A stretch of DNA of 64,000 bases from Opitutia bacterium (GCA_016190985.1 JACPPI010000007.1:124001-188000); one strand, 5' to 3'; positions 38,234 through 50,772 are shown, counted from the first letter of the stretch. Numbers and translations are program-made. The notes: generated by a model not told the origin, from the sequence alone.

Positions 38234-38260
38234 CTGATGTCAACCAATAGTTGACATCAG
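38234..38260. repeat. Palindrome between convergent genes
   Basis: ctgatgtcaac / gttgacatcag (11-bp perfect arms, loop CAATA). It lies 8 bp after the regulator stop and before the convergent phosphodiesterase gene; same TTGACATC core as 20077-20144. Probable bidirectional transcription end. Confidence 0.75.
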
Positions 38261-38301
38261 CGCCCGGGCGGCGGGACGGAGAGCGGAAATCGCGACAGGG
38301 G

Positions 38302-39540
38302 CTAGCGCCGGAGGGCGGCGCGCACGAGCGTGCCGTCGCCGTCGTTGGGCGCGGGCGCGAGGCCGAGCACGGCGCAGACAAGGTTGTAGACGTGGATGTT
38401 GTCCACGCGGTCGATGGTCGTGCGGGTCTTGAAGGCGGGGCCGTGGGCGAGGAAGAGCGCGCCCATGTTGGGCGTGGCGTTGTCCCAACCATGGTCGCCC
38501 TTGGAAAAGGTGGCGGCGCGCACGGGCCAGCCGGCGCGCTGCTCGACGGACCACTGGTCGTCGGCGATGAGCATGACGGCGGGGATGCGGTCGTTGCCCG
38601 AATAGTGGAGCCGCGCGGGGATCTCGTCGCGGAGGTAGACCTGGAGCCGGGGCGGAGCCTTGGCACGGAGGGCGGCGGCCAGTTCCGCGGCCGTGCGCGT
38701 GCCGGGCTTGGGCCGCACGCCGGCGTAAGGACCGGTGGTCTCGATCTCGATCGTGCTCACATCGACCAGGTCATCGAGGAAGATGACGCGGTCCGTCGAG
38801 GCGGGGGACATGCCGTGATCGGCCAGGATGATCAGGTTGGCGCTGGCGCGCAGGCCGAGCCGGTCCAGGCCGTCGAGCAGCCGGGCAATGGCTTCATCCA
38901 CCTCCGTGATGGAGGCCTGCACTTCCGGCGCGTCCGGCCCGTATTTGTGGCCGCCGTGGTCCACGGCGCTGAAATACAGCGTCGCCAGGCGCGGGCGCTC
39001 GGCGGCGGGGACATCGAGCCACGAAAGCAGGCCGTCGACGCGGTCGTTGGAAGGCACCTTGTCGTTGAAGGGCAGCCAGCGCGACGGGCGCAGGCCGTTG
39101 TGCGCCGCCTCCGAGCCGGGCCAGAAATAGCACACGCTGCGCACGCCCTGCCGTTCCGCCGTGATCCAGACCGGCTCGCCGCCCCACCATTTCGCGTCGG
39201 TGTTTGAGGCGGGTTTGCTCATCCCGAAAGTCTCGCCGTTGGCCGGGTCGTAGAACCAGTTGCCCACGATGCCGTGCCGCGCGGGGCGAAGACCGGTGAC
39301 GAGCGTATAGTGATTGGGAAACGTTTTTGTCGGATACGAAGGCGTCATCGCGCGCGCATGCACGCCCTCGCGCGCCAATCTTTGCAAGGTCGGGGCGGAG
39401 TAGCGTTGCAGGTAGTCCCAGCGGAAGCCGTCGAGGGAAATCAGGATGACGAGCTGCGCGGCAGCGGGCGGCGGCGGGGTCGAGCAGGAGGCCAGCAGTC
39501 CGCCCAGCAGCAGGGCGAGGACGATCAGGCGGCGCGACAT
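38302..39540 (-). CDS. Ectonucleotide pyrophosphatase/phosphodiesterase family lipoprotein (alkaline phosphatase superfamily)
   Basis: A 412-residue lipoprotein (signal peptide with lipobox LLASC, Cys near 19). It has the NPP core: first metal Asp in 'ISLDGFRWDY' near 36, nucleophile Thr in 'PSYPTKTFPNHYTLVTGL' near 72, then 'DHGGHKYGPD', 'ILADHGM' and 'KGDHGWDN' for the remaining zinc ligands. It would cleave phosphodiester or pyrophosphate bonds of nucleotides or lipids in the periplasm. ATG 39540 opens the signal peptide. Convergent with the signalling pair and divergent from slyX. Confidence 0.9.
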   Translation of the reverse strand: MSRRLIVLALLLGGLLASCSTPPPPAAAQLVILISLDGFRWDYLQRYSAPTLQRLAREGVHARAMTPSYPTKTFPNHYTLVTGLRPARHGIVGNWFYDPANGETFGMSKPASNTDAKWWGGEPVWITAERQGVRSVCYFWPGSEAAHNGLRPSRWLPFNDKVPSNDRVDGLLSWLDVPAAERPRLATLYFSAVDHGGHKYGPDAPEVQASITEVDEAIARLLDGLDRLGLRASANLIILADHGMSPASTDRVIFLDDLVDVSTIEIETTGPYAGVRPKPGTRTAAELAAALRAKAPPRLQVYLRDEIPARLHYSGNDRIPAVMLIADDQWSVEQRAGWPVRAATFSKGDHGWDNATPNMGALFLAHGPAFKTRTTIDRVDNIHVYNLVCAVLGLAPAPNDGDGTLVRAALRR

Positions 39541-39593
39541 GCGGGCACGTTGGCGGATTGCCTCGGCCCGGGCAACCTGCATTCTGTCCCGGC

Positions 39594-40278
<685 letters not shown>

Positions 40279-40280
40279 GC

Positions 40281-41510
40281 TCAGAACAGGGCCGTGACCT
40301 CGACGTGCTGGCCGGGCTCAAGGAAGACATCGCCGGAGAGCGCGGCGGTCTCGTCGTTCTTATAGAGTTTGCAGGCGACGGGACCGGTGGCCTCGTCGGT
40401 GGCCCAGCCCCATTTGCCGATGGAGACGAATTTCATGGGCACGCCCTTGTCCCAGCTGAGCCCGGGGCCGTCGCCGCGGATGTAGAGCTTGTTGCCGATG
40501 CCGATGTAGGCGGTGACCAGCAGGCGCGTGGCGCCGTCGGCGGAGACGGAGGCCTCGGCGGGGGCGGGGGCTTCGGCCGGCTCGGATGACTCGCCGCGGG
40601 CCGGGGTATCGGGCTGGGCGGATTCGCCGGAAGCTTCCGCCGCCGGCGGATCGCCCGGCATGGGCTCGGACATCGCCGCGAGCGTGTCCTCGGGCTTGGG
40701 TTTGCGCGGGGCGCGGGGCTTTTTCGGCTTGGGCTCCTCCGCGGCGGGTGCGGGTGCACCCATCACTGTGACGGATTCGACCACGGGAGCGTCCTCCTTC
40801 GCCAAGCCTACGGAGGGTGGGGCTTTCGCCTCAGCGGGTTCGGCCGGAGCAGGTGTCGGGGCGGCGACCGGAATGGAGATCGTGGCGAGTTTCGTTTCGA
40901 GCGCGGCGACGGCGGCGGAGAGGCGCGATTCGAACTTGCCGGCGGCGGCGTCCTGCGCGGCGGCGAGCTGCTTGCGCGTCGAGGCGTCGAGCGCGGTCAG
41001 CTCGGCCAGGGTCTTGCCGATCTTGTCGGCGAGGGCCGTGAGGCGTTCGCCTTCGCTCTGCCGCAGGGTGGCCAGCTCCTCGCTCAGGCGCTCCTTTTCC
41101 TCGTCCTCGGCGCTGGCGAGCTGCTGGTTGAACTCGGCCAGCTTCTCCTGCATGCGGTAGGGGAGGTTCTCGGCGGCGTGGGCGGTCTTGTGCACGGCCT
41201 CCTCGACGGCCTTGATCTGGGCGGCGGCGCGGGCGAGGCTCTCGCCGGCGGCGTTGAGGCGCTGCACCTGGTCGGCAATGCGGGCGCGCTCCTGCTGGAC
41301 GTATTCGGCGGAGTCGGCGGCGTAATCGACGAGAAAGGGCACCAGCCCGATGATGGCGGCCAGCCCGATGCAGGACACGGCGCTGATGAGCGGCACCGGC
41401 GCGTAGGGATTTTTCGCGAAATAAACGATGATGAACGCCGTGAGCAGCAGGCCGAGGTCGATCACCAGAAAGATCCATTTGGGCAGGCGGGGGGCGGGGT
41501 CGAGATTCAT
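40281..41510 (-). CDS. Membrane-anchored coiled-coil protein with Ala/Pro-rich region
   Basis: A 409-residue protein. Two membrane helices near the N-terminus (about residues 12-34 and 42-62), then a coiled coil of about 150 residues (70-220, rich in Ala, Glu, Lys, Gln), then an Ala/Pro/Lys-rich disordered region with 'KPKKPRAPRKPKP', and a C-terminal domain of about 80 residues ('LLVTAYIGIGNKLYIRGDGPGLSWDKGVPMKFVSIGKWGWA') that looks like a small beta-sandwich of carbohydrate-binding type. The C-terminal motif recurs in Opitutus-type proteins as far as I recall. Function unknown. ATG 41510 is chosen; upstream codons overlap a repeat. Confidence 0.78.
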   Translation of the reverse strand: MNLDPAPRLPKWIFLVIDLGLLLTAFIIVYFAKNPYAPVPLISAVSCIGLAAIIGLVPFLVDYAADSAEYVQQERARIADQVQRLNAAGESLARAAAQIKAVEEAVHKTAHAAENLPYRMQEKLAEFNQQLASAEDEEKERLSEELATLRQSEGERLTALADKIGKTLAELTALDASTRKQLAAAQDAAAGKFESRLSAAVAALETKLATISIPVAAPTPAPAEPAEAKAPPSVGLAKEDAPVVESVTVMGAPAPAAEEPKPKKPRAPRKPKPEDTLAAMSEPMPGDPPAAEASGESAQPDTPARGESSEPAEAPAPAEASVSADGATRLLVTAYIGIGNKLYIRGDGPGLSWDKGVPMKFVSIGKWGWATDEATGPVACKLYKNDETAALSGDVFLEPGQHVEVTALF

Positions 41511-41587
41511 AGGCGGGTCGCGCGCAGGCTTCTTTTCGCGGGGCGCGGGGGGTTTCTCAAGGCTAAACCGGCGCGCCGGCCCGGCCG

Positions 41588-41680
41588 GGGCGCATCTCAG
41601 TTTCTTGCAGCCCCGAGGGAGTCCCCCGAGGGGGAACCCCGACTGACTGCCCTGATTTTGCAAAATAGTGAGATGCGCCC
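41588..41680. repeat. MITE-like inverted-repeat element
   Basis: gggcgcatctca (41588-41599) and tgagatgcgccc (41669-41680) are perfect 12-bp inverted ends; similarity extends inward (cagtttcttgca / tgcaaaatag) to about 22 bp and outward into CCGGCC. The 93-bp unit contains no gene and an internal CCCCGAGGG hairpin. It lies in the 229-bp gap 41511-41739. Confidence 0.6.
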
Positions 41681-41739
41681 GCCCGGCCGACGAATGGCAT
41701 TGAGAACCGGCGCGCGCGCGGCTAGTCCTCGGCGCGCAG

Positions 41740-41997
41740 ATGAACTTTTCCCACTTCGTGCGGATCGACCGGGGACGTCGCGGCCTGGAGCGGCACTACG
41801 TGGTGCACACGGGCGACCCGAAATTCACGCTGGAGCTGACGCCGGACGCGGAGGCGCCGGACCAGATCGGCGGAGGCGTCATCAAGCGGCTGTGCGTGCC
41901 GAATTCATGGGCGGGCGATTACGGCCGTTACGGAAAGCTGCTCGCGGCGGCGCAGGAGTTTTTCGCGGAGTCGAACCGCGGCCCGGCGCGGCGTTAG
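41740..41997 (+). CDS. Small protein of unknown function
   Basis: An 85-residue basic protein without membrane segment ('FVRIDRGRRGLERHYVVHTGDPKFTLELTPD...'). Composition, codon use and a clean frame support it as a real gene; no family recognised. Convergent with the membrane protein gene, whose stop lies 4 bp away. Confidence 0.6.
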   Translation: MNFSHFVRIDRGRRGLERHYVVHTGDPKFTLELTPDAEAPDQIGGGVIKRLCVPNSWAGDYGRYGKLLAAAQEFFAESNRGPARR

Positions 41998-42001
41998 GCG
42001 C

Positions 42002-42376
42002 TCACATCATCAGCCGGCGCCAGGACTGCGCGATGAACGACACGAGCATGCCGATGCGGACCGAGCCCTCGAAGGTCAGCACCACGAGCGCCCACTTGAG
42101 GCCGCAGGTGCTGCGGAGGAGATAACCCACACCGGTCGCCACGATCAGCACGATGCCCTGGGCGCGGCCGACCGGGTGCAGCAGCAGGGTGAACATCCAG
42201 ACACAATACGTGACCAAGCCGCCGGCCCAGACGGTGGCCATCCAGTCTTTCATCGGCAGCTCGCGCGGGTCGGCGTTCACCCGGATCTGCTTGATGCCCA
42301 TGTAGCGCTCGCTGACCACGAGCTGCCACAGCTCAAAGGCCAGGAAGAGGGGGGCGAGCAGGGCCGCGGGGTTCAT
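42002..42376 (-). CDS. Small membrane protein of unknown function
   Basis: A 124-residue protein with about four hydrophobic helices ('ALLAPLFLAFELWQLVV', 'MATVWAGGLVTYCVWMFTLLL', 'GIVLIVATGVGYLL', 'ALVVLTFEGSVRIGMLVSFI'). No family recognised. It is divergent from the permease gene at 42495. Confidence 0.7.
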   Translation of the reverse strand: MNPAALLAPLFLAFELWQLVVSERYMGIKQIRVNADPRELPMKDWMATVWAGGLVTYCVWMFTLLLHPVGRAQGIVLIVATGVGYLLRSTCGLKWALVVLTFEGSVRIGMLVSFIAQSWRRLMM

Positions 42377-42494
42377 GTGTCGGGCAATTTCGCCTCCCGG
42401 CCGCCGCGAGGCCAGATTTTATTGGGCGGAGCGGGAAAGTTTCCGCAACTCCGCGCCCCGTCGCCGTGTTTTCCGGGGCAACCCCCACCGCACC

Positions 42495-44915
42495 ATGCTG
42501 ACCGATCTCCGCCTTTCCCTGCGGGCCCTGCTCAAGAACCCGGGCTTCGCCGTCGTCACCATCCTCACGCTCGCGCTCGGCATCGGCGTGAACACCGCGA
42601 TGTTCTCCATCGTCAACGGCGTGGTGCTGCGCGGCCCGCCGGTGCCCGCCGCGGACCGCGTCATCATGCTCGAGACCGCCCGGCTGGATGACCGGAACGA
42701 AAGGAGCGGGCTGTCCTGGGCCGAGTTCACGGAGCTGCGCGCCCAGCAGCAGTCCTGTGTCGATTACGGTGTCTTCCAGGACCGCACGACGACGCTCAGC
42801 AGCGCCGGCGGCGACCCCGAGCGCATCGAGGGCACGGCGATCTCGGCCTACGGGCTGACGGTGCTCGGGGCGCCGATCGAGCTGGGCCGCTGGTTCAACG
42901 CCGAGGAGGACCAGCCAGGCGCGCCGGCCACCATTGTGCTGGGCCACGCGCTGTGGCAGAACCGTTTCAAATCCGACCCCGCCATCCTCGGCCGGCAGGT
43001 GAAGCTCAACGGCGAATCCGCCACCGTCGTCGGCGTGGCGCCGGCCAGTTTCCGCTTCCCGGAAAATTCCGACGCTTTCCATCCCGTGCGCGACATGTTC
43101 CGCGAGGACAAGCGCGACAACCGCCAGTTGCGGATCCTCGGCCTGCTCAAGCCCGGGGTGACCGTCGGGCAGGCGCGGGCCGAACTGACGGCCTTTGGCC
43201 GGCGCCTCGCGACCGAACATCTGACGGAGAACAAAGGCATCGGCTTCTATGCCGACACCATCCGCGACGCGTTCTCCGACCGCGAAACCCGGCTGTTGTT
43301 GGGCGTCATGCTCGGGGCCGTGTTCTTCGTGCTGCTCATCGCCTGCGCCAATGTCGCCAATCTGCTCCTGACGCGCATGGCCACGCGGGAAAAGGAACTG
43401 GCGGTCCGCGCCGCGCTCGGAGCCGGACGCGCCCGGGTGGTGCGCCTGCTGATGACCGAGACGCTCGTGCTGACGGTCGCCGGCGCGCTGGCCGGGCTGG
43501 GGCTGGCCTATGGCGGGATCGTGCTGTTCCGCCACGGCGTCACCGACCTCAGGCCGCCGTATTGGATGCGCTTTGAAATCGACGGGACCGCGCTGCTTTA
43601 CTCCGCCGGCCTCACGGTCGCGGCCTGCCTGCTCGCCGGGCTCTATCCGGCCTTGCGGGCCTCGCGCACCGACCTGAACTCGGTGCTGAAGGACGGCGGC
43701 CGCGGCTCGACGGCGGCCGGGCTGGGCCGGTTCACGCGGGCGCTCGTCGTCGGCGAGATCGCCATGTCCTGCCTGCTGCTCGTCCTCTCCGGCCTGATGG
43801 TGCGCACCGTCGTGAAGATGCAGAGCGCGCCGCTCGGCTTCGACACCGCCGGCATCTACCACGGTCGCGTCGCCCTGCTCGACAAGCAGTCGCAGGGCAC
43901 GGCGCAACGGCACGCGTTTTTCAAGCAGCTCGCCGACCGGCTCCAGGCGGCGCCGGAGGTCGCCAGCGCGGGCCTGGTGGATTCGCAGCCGACCTTCGGC
44001 GGCTCCGAGCCCGTGGTCATCGACGGCCGGGCGCCCGACCCGGAAGGCGCGCGCGGGCCCGTGGCGACGGTCAAGGCCGCGTCCCCGGGTTATCTGCCGA
44101 CGCTGGGCATCCCGATCCTGCAGGGCCGCAACCTCACCGACGCCGATGTGGCCGGCGCGCCGGCGGTGGCGGTCGTCAGCACGCATTTCGCCGAGAAATA
44201 CTGGCCGGGCCGCAGCGCGCTCGGCCAGCGTTTCCGCCGGGGCAGCGGCAAACCGGGCGAGAAGCAGGAGTGGATCACGGTGGTGGGCGTGGCCCGCCAG
44301 GTCATGCAGGGCCGGTTCGACAACGAGGTCACCCCGCAGGCCTACGTCTCCTGCCAGCAGGCCGAGGAAATCGACCGCATGAGCGTTTTCGCCCGCTCGC
44401 GCAGCGGCGACCCGGCGCTGCTCGCCCCGGTGCTGCGCCGCACCGTGCGGGAGGTGCGCGACGACCTGCCCGTCTATTTTGCGCAGACAATGGACCAGAT
44501 GCTCGCCGAGGCGAAGGCCTCGAAAAAACTCATCGCGTGGCTGTTTGGCATATTCGGCGTCGTGGCCTACGGGCTCGCGGGCATCGGCCTCTACGGCGTG
44601 ATGAGCTACGCCGTCAGCCAGCGCACGCCGGAGATCGGCGTGCGGGTGGCGCTCGGGGCGACGCCGGGCAACATCCTCGCGCTCATCTGCCGCCAGGGCG
44701 GCTGGCAGCTGGCGGCCGGCCTCGGGTTCGGCCTCGTGCCTGCGCTGTTCGCCGGGCAGCTGCTCGCGACATTTCTCTACGGCGTGAGCCCGCGCGATCC
44801 GGTGACTCTGGGCGCCACGCTGCTTTCGCTCGGTCTCGCCGGCGTCGCGGCCCTGCTCTTGCCCGCGCTGCGCGCCCTGCGGGTCAATCCCGTCGTCGCG
44901 CTCCGCAACGAGTGA
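42495..44915 (+). CDS. ABC transporter permease of the ADOP/MacB type
   Basis: An 806-residue permease with the duplicated MacB_PCD-FtsX layout. One helix at residues 21-43 ('GFAVVTILTLALGIGVNTAMF'), a periplasmic domain, three helices (about 275-430), a second helix and periplasmic domain, and three C-terminal helices ending 'ALRALRVNPVVALRNE'. Size, the 'LRLSLRALLKNPGF' opening and the lack of a neighbouring ATPase gene match acidobacterial-duplicated-orphan permeases. Substrate unknown. ATG 42495 gives the family N-terminus. Followed by a perfect palindrome at 44924. Confidence 0.88.
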   Translation: MLTDLRLSLRALLKNPGFAVVTILTLALGIGVNTAMFSIVNGVVLRGPPVPAADRVIMLETARLDDRNERSGLSWAEFTELRAQQQSCVDYGVFQDRTTTLSSAGGDPERIEGTAISAYGLTVLGAPIELGRWFNAEEDQPGAPATIVLGHALWQNRFKSDPAILGRQVKLNGESATVVGVAPASFRFPENSDAFHPVRDMFREDKRDNRQLRILGLLKPGVTVGQARAELTAFGRRLATEHLTENKGIGFYADTIRDAFSDRETRLLLGVMLGAVFFVLLIACANVANLLLTRMATREKELAVRAALGAGRARVVRLLMTETLVLTVAGALAGLGLAYGGIVLFRHGVTDLRPPYWMRFEIDGTALLYSAGLTVAACLLAGLYPALRASRTDLNSVLKDGGRGSTAAGLGRFTRALVVGEIAMSCLLLVLSGLMVRTVVKMQSAPLGFDTAGIYHGRVALLDKQSQGTAQRHAFFKQLADRLQAAPEVASAGLVDSQPTFGGSEPVVIDGRAPDPEGARGPVATVKAASPGYLPTLGIPILQGRNLTDADVAGAPAVAVVSTHFAEKYWPGRSALGQRFRRGSGKPGEKQEWITVVGVARQVMQGRFDNEVTPQAYVSCQQAEEIDRMSVFARSRSGDPALLAPVLRRTVREVRDDLPVYFAQTMDQMLAEAKASKKLIAWLFGIFGVVAYGLAGIGLYGVMSYAVSQRTPEIGVRVALGATPGNILALICRQGGWQLAAGLGFGLVPALFAGQLLATFLYGVSPRDPVTLGATLLSLGLAGVAALLLPALRALRVNPVVALRNE

Positions 44916-44923
44916 GGCCCTGA

Positions 44924-44954
44924 CAGGTTTGTCATCTAATAGATGACAAACCTG
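44924..44954. repeat. Perfect palindrome between convergent genes
   Basis: caggtttgtcatct / agatgacaaacctg: 14-bp perfect arms with loop AAT, 8 bp after the permease stop and before the MarR gene's stop. The centre TCTAATAGA resembles the other convergent-gene palindromes. Probable bidirectional terminator without T tract. Confidence 0.75.
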
Positions 44955-44988
44955 CTTGGGTCTCCGGCGCGGGTGGAGCGGCATTTCA

Positions 44989-45465
44989 TCAGCGAGATCT
45001 TCCCGGCGCGCATTCGACCAGGCAGCGGGCCAGGGCGTCGCGCAGGTGGACGAGGGCCCGCTCGACCCCGGCCCGGTGCGGGGCGGGCACGCAGCCAAGC
45101 AGGTTGACGGCGTGCTCGCTGAACGAAGCTTCGAGCCGGGCGCATTCGGCGCGGCCCTTGACCGTGAGTTCGATGAGCCAGCTCCGTCCGTCGTCGGGGT
45201 GGTCGACGCGCCTGATCAGGCCGCGTTTTTCCAACCGAACGACGAGCCGACTGGCCCAGGTCTTCTCCAGATTCATCAGCTCCGCGAATTCCTGCACGCT
45301 CGGCGGTGAGGTGCGCTGCCCCAGCAGCAGCAGGGCCTGGCACTCCTTGGTGGTGGCGTCGGAGCAGCAGGCGGTCATCGCGCGCTGGGCTTGGAGAAAG
45401 AGCTGCACGACGTCGCGCAGGAGGGCGTCGGTGTTCCGGGCGGAGCGGTGGGAGGCGCGGGGCAT
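44989..45465 (-). CDS. MarR family transcriptional regulator
   Basis: A 158-residue winged-helix regulator. 'VQEFAELMNLEKTWASRLVVRLEKRGLIRRVDHPDDGRSWLIELTVKG' (about residues 56-103) is the MarR recognition helix and wing with the D-x-R-D/S-x-R signature. 'CCSDATTKECQALLLLG' upstream contains three Cys that could sense metal, arsenic or oxidation. It is co-directional with the DUF6428 gene, 53 bp downstream of it; a palindrome in front of that gene is a candidate operator. Confidence 0.88.
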   Translation of the reverse strand: MPRASHRSARNTDALLRDVVQLFLQAQRAMTACCSDATTKECQALLLLGQRTSPPSVQEFAELMNLEKTWASRLVVRLEKRGLIRRVDHPDDGRSWLIELTVKGRAECARLEASFSEHAVNLLGCVPAPHRAGVERALVHLRDALARCLVECAPGRSR

Positions 45466-45518
45466 GGGACGAGGCTGGTGTTTCGGCCGGGTGTTGGCGA
45501 GCGCGGCGTGGGCGGATT

Positions 45519-46079
45519 TCAGGCGCAGCAAGCGGCGGCTTCGCGCTTGCCGGTTGTCTGCTCGGAACCAGAACAACCGCAGGCGGCACCCGACGCGGCT
45601 TTGTCACCGAGGCCGGGCTCGGAGCGGCAACACCCGCCGGTCAGCCGGCCGACCTGGCGCTCGGCGGCTTTGCAGCGGGTGCGGTCGGGGGTGAGCGCGA
45701 CGACGAGCTGCCCGCCGGTGGGTGCCACACTGGCGATGTCCCACAGGGCGGTCACGCCGCTGCCGAGCGAGGTGTGGACACGGGCGTCGGTGTCGCCGAC
45801 AAGGGGCAGCTCCTTCTCGACGCGGTCGAGGATCGCGAGGATCTTGCGGGCCGGCATGGGGCCGCGCAGGGGATTGAGGCTGTTCAGCGGCGGCGTCCAC
45901 AGCTCGAACTGGGTCTCGGACCAGCGGTGGGTCAGGGCGCCGCAGTCCATGGTCTCGTAGGCGACGCGTTTGACCTCGGTGAGGTGGCAGCCGGCGGGGA
46001 CGGTGTCGCCGCCGTGGCGGAACACGACGGGCAGGGCGGGGTGGGCGCGGAGGGTGGCGAGGAAGGCGGAGGTTTTCAT
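45519..46079 (-). CDS. DUF6428 family protein with Cys-rich tail
   Basis: A 186-residue protein resembling DUF6428 proteins often found in arsenic-resistance clusters ('FRHGGDTVPAGCHLTEVKRVAYETMDCG', residues 20-47). The C-terminal 45 residues are rich in Cys ('LTGGCCRSEPG', 'CGCSGSEQ', 'AAACCA'), suggesting metal or metalloid binding. It heads the operon with the MarR regulator. The arsenic link is from known neighbourhoods of the family; no other ars gene is in this window. Confidence 0.7.
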   Translation of the reverse strand: MKTSAFLATLRAHPALPVVFRHGGDTVPAGCHLTEVKRVAYETMDCGALTHRWSETQFELWTPPLNSLNPLRGPMPARKILAILDRVEKELPLVGDTDARVHTSLGSGVTALWDIASVAPTGGQLVVALTPDRTRCKAAERQVGRLTGGCCRSEPGLGDKAASGAACGCSGSEQTTGKREAAACCA

Positions 46080-46106
46080 GGTGGATGCCACTAGCAACCA
46101 ACCGGG

Positions 46107-46129
46107 GATGGTTGTCAAACGCAACTATC
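46107..46129 (-). promoter_or_regulatory. Candidate MarR operator upstream of the DUF6428 gene
   Basis: gatagttg-N7-caaccatc on the minus strand, an imperfect 8-bp inverted repeat (7 of 8), 28 bp upstream of the DUF6428 start, next to a TTGACA box. AGTTGC/GCAACT half-sites are common for MarR-type proteins. Confidence 0.5.
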
Positions 46130-46165
46130 AAGACAGGCCGGTGCGCGGCAAAAGGACAGGGGGGT

Positions 46166-47941
46166 TCAGTAACCGGCGGCCTTGCTGTCGGGCCTGCGCG
46201 GGTCGGGGGCGCCGAGGCGCAGGCCGGTCTTGGGATCGATGGCGATGGATTCGGCGTCGCCCTGATAGCCGCCGTCGTAGGCGGACTCCCTGCGCCTTGG
46301 CAAATGGTGACCCTTGGCGACCAGGAGGGCCAGGGTGTCGGGCGACATTCCGTAGCGCTCGAAGGAGATCACGTCGGGCAGCCACTGGTTGTTGATGCGC
46401 GGCGCTTCGACGGCCTGTTGCACGGGCATCTGGAAGTCGATGAGATTGCTGATGACCTGAAGCACGGTGTTGATGATCGTCGGGCCGCCGGGCGAACCGG
46501 TGACGAGCACGACCTTGCCGTCCTTGAGGACGAAGGTCGGGGTCATCGACGAGAGGGGGCGCTTGCCGGGGAGGATGGCGTTGGCTTCGCCCTGGATGAG
46601 GCCGTAAGCGTTGGGCACGCCGACGAGCGCGGTGAAGTCATCCATTTCGTTGTTCATCAAAATTCCCGTGCCGGGGATGGTGACGCCCGAGCCGTAGGCG
46701 TCGTTGATTGTATAGGTGTTGGCGACAGCGTTGCCGTCGGCATCGACGACGGAGAAGTGCGTGGTCTCGTTCGACTCGGGTGCGGCGGGCGCGACGAATT
46801 TTCCGAGGCCGGGCAGCACGGCGCTGGCCGGCGTGGCATGGTCGGGCGAATAGTCGGCCATGCGGCCCTTGATGTAGGCCGGGTCGAGGAGCCGCGCGAC
46901 GGGGACCTTCACGAAAGCGGGGTCGCCGAGATATTCGGCACGGTCACGGAAGGCGCGTTTCATGACTTCGGCGAACAGGTGGTATTTCGCCGCGGAATTG
47001 TGGCCAAGGGCGCCGACGTCAAAGGGCTCGAGCATGCCGAACATCTGGAGGAGCGCGATGCCGCCGGAGGAGGGCGGGGGCATGGTGACGATGTCGAAGC
47101 CGCGGTATTGGCCGCGGAGGGGCGTGCGCTCGACGACCTTGTAGGCCGCGAGATCGGCGAGCGTGATGTTACCGCCGTGTTTCGCCATGGCGGCGGCGAT
47201 GCGGCGGGCGGTCTCGCCCTCGTAGAATTCGCGGGGGCCGTTTTTCTGGAGGCGGGCGAAAGTCTCGCCGAGGTCGGCTTGCACCCAAATCTCGCCCGTG
47301 GAGTGGAAGGCGCCGTCTTTCAGGTAGATTTTTTTCGACTCGTCGAACCGGCCGAGATGCTGGGCGAAGTTGCGCAAGCTGGCGGCGGTCCATTGCGAAA
47401 CCACGTGCCCTTCGGCGGCGAGCCGGCGCGCGGGCTCGACCACGTCGGCCCAGGTGACCTTGCCGGAGCCGTATTGCCGCATGGCGAGCGCGAAGCCGGC
47501 AACCGAACCGGGGACGCCGCTGGCTTTCCAGCCGACGGTGGAGGAGCCCTCGCCCTCGATGACTTTGCCGTCGGGGCCGACATACATGTTTTTCGTCGCG
47601 GCCGCCGGGGCGGACTCGCGATAGTCGATCACGAGGTCGCGGCCGGTCCGACCTGCGCCCGGACCGCCGTCGGCCAGATGGATCAGCATGAATCCGCCTC
47701 CGCCGATGTTGCCGGCGAAGGGAAAGGTCACTGCAAGGGCGAGGCCGGTGGCGACGGCGGCGTCGACGGCGTTGCCGCCTTTGCGCAGAATCTCGAGGCC
47801 GGCGGCGGAAGCGTAATTGTTGCAGGAGACCACGAGGCCGTGCGGCGCTTCGACGGCGGCGCGCTGGGCGGACAGGCGCAACGGCACGGCCAGAAGGGAG
47901 AGGGTGAGCAACGCGGAAACGAGACGTGGGGTGGGGCGCAT
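46166..47941 (-). CDS. ggt: Gamma-glutamyltransferase
   Basis: A 591-residue exported Ntn-hydrolase precursor that transfers or hydrolyses gamma-glutamyl groups such as that of glutathione. Signal peptide residues 1-25; 'GGNAVDAAVATGLALAVTFPFAGNIGGGGFM' near 55-85; the autocatalytic Thr starts the small subunit in 'NETTHFSVVDADGNAV' near residue 393; the oxyanion SPGG is near 485. It is divergent from the TonB-dependent receptor with a 140-bp shared promoter region. Confidence 0.93.
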   Translation of the reverse strand: MRPTPRLVSALLTLSLLAVPLRLSAQRAAVEAPHGLVVSCNNYASAAGLEILRKGGNAVDAAVATGLALAVTFPFAGNIGGGGFMLIHLADGGPGAGRTGRDLVIDYRESAPAAATKNMYVGPDGKVIEGEGSSTVGWKASGVPGSVAGFALAMRQYGSGKVTWADVVEPARRLAAEGHVVSQWTAASLRNFAQHLGRFDESKKIYLKDGAFHSTGEIWVQADLGETFARLQKNGPREFYEGETARRIAAAMAKHGGNITLADLAAYKVVERTPLRGQYRGFDIVTMPPPSSGGIALLQMFGMLEPFDVGALGHNSAAKYHLFAEVMKRAFRDRAEYLGDPAFVKVPVARLLDPAYIKGRMADYSPDHATPASAVLPGLGKFVAPAAPESNETTHFSVVDADGNAVANTYTINDAYGSGVTIPGTGILMNNEMDDFTALVGVPNAYGLIQGEANAILPGKRPLSSMTPTFVLKDGKVVLVTGSPGGPTIINTVLQVISNLIDFQMPVQQAVEAPRINNQWLPDVISFERYGMSPDTLALLVAKGHHLPRRRESAYDGGYQGDAESIAIDPKTGLRLGAPDPRRPDSKAAGY

Positions 47942-48081
47942 CCCGGCATGATTTCCGGCGCGCGGGGCGCCTCAAGACGTAAATCTGATGAGCAGGATAA
48001 AGACTTGTTGAATGCGCCGATTTGCCTATCCTGCGCCCCACCTGCCGGCCGGTCTGTCAGGCCGGCCCAACTTTATACCGT

Positions 48082-50745
<2,664 letters not shown>

Positions 50746-50772
50746 GCCCTGCCGGGATTTCTCCCTCTCGCG

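Noticed and set aside
42333-45098. Antisense frame of about 920 codons opposite the ADOP/MacB-like permease
   Set aside because: Low-complexity Arg/Glu/Gly/His-rich translation; the sense frame has clear permease domains.
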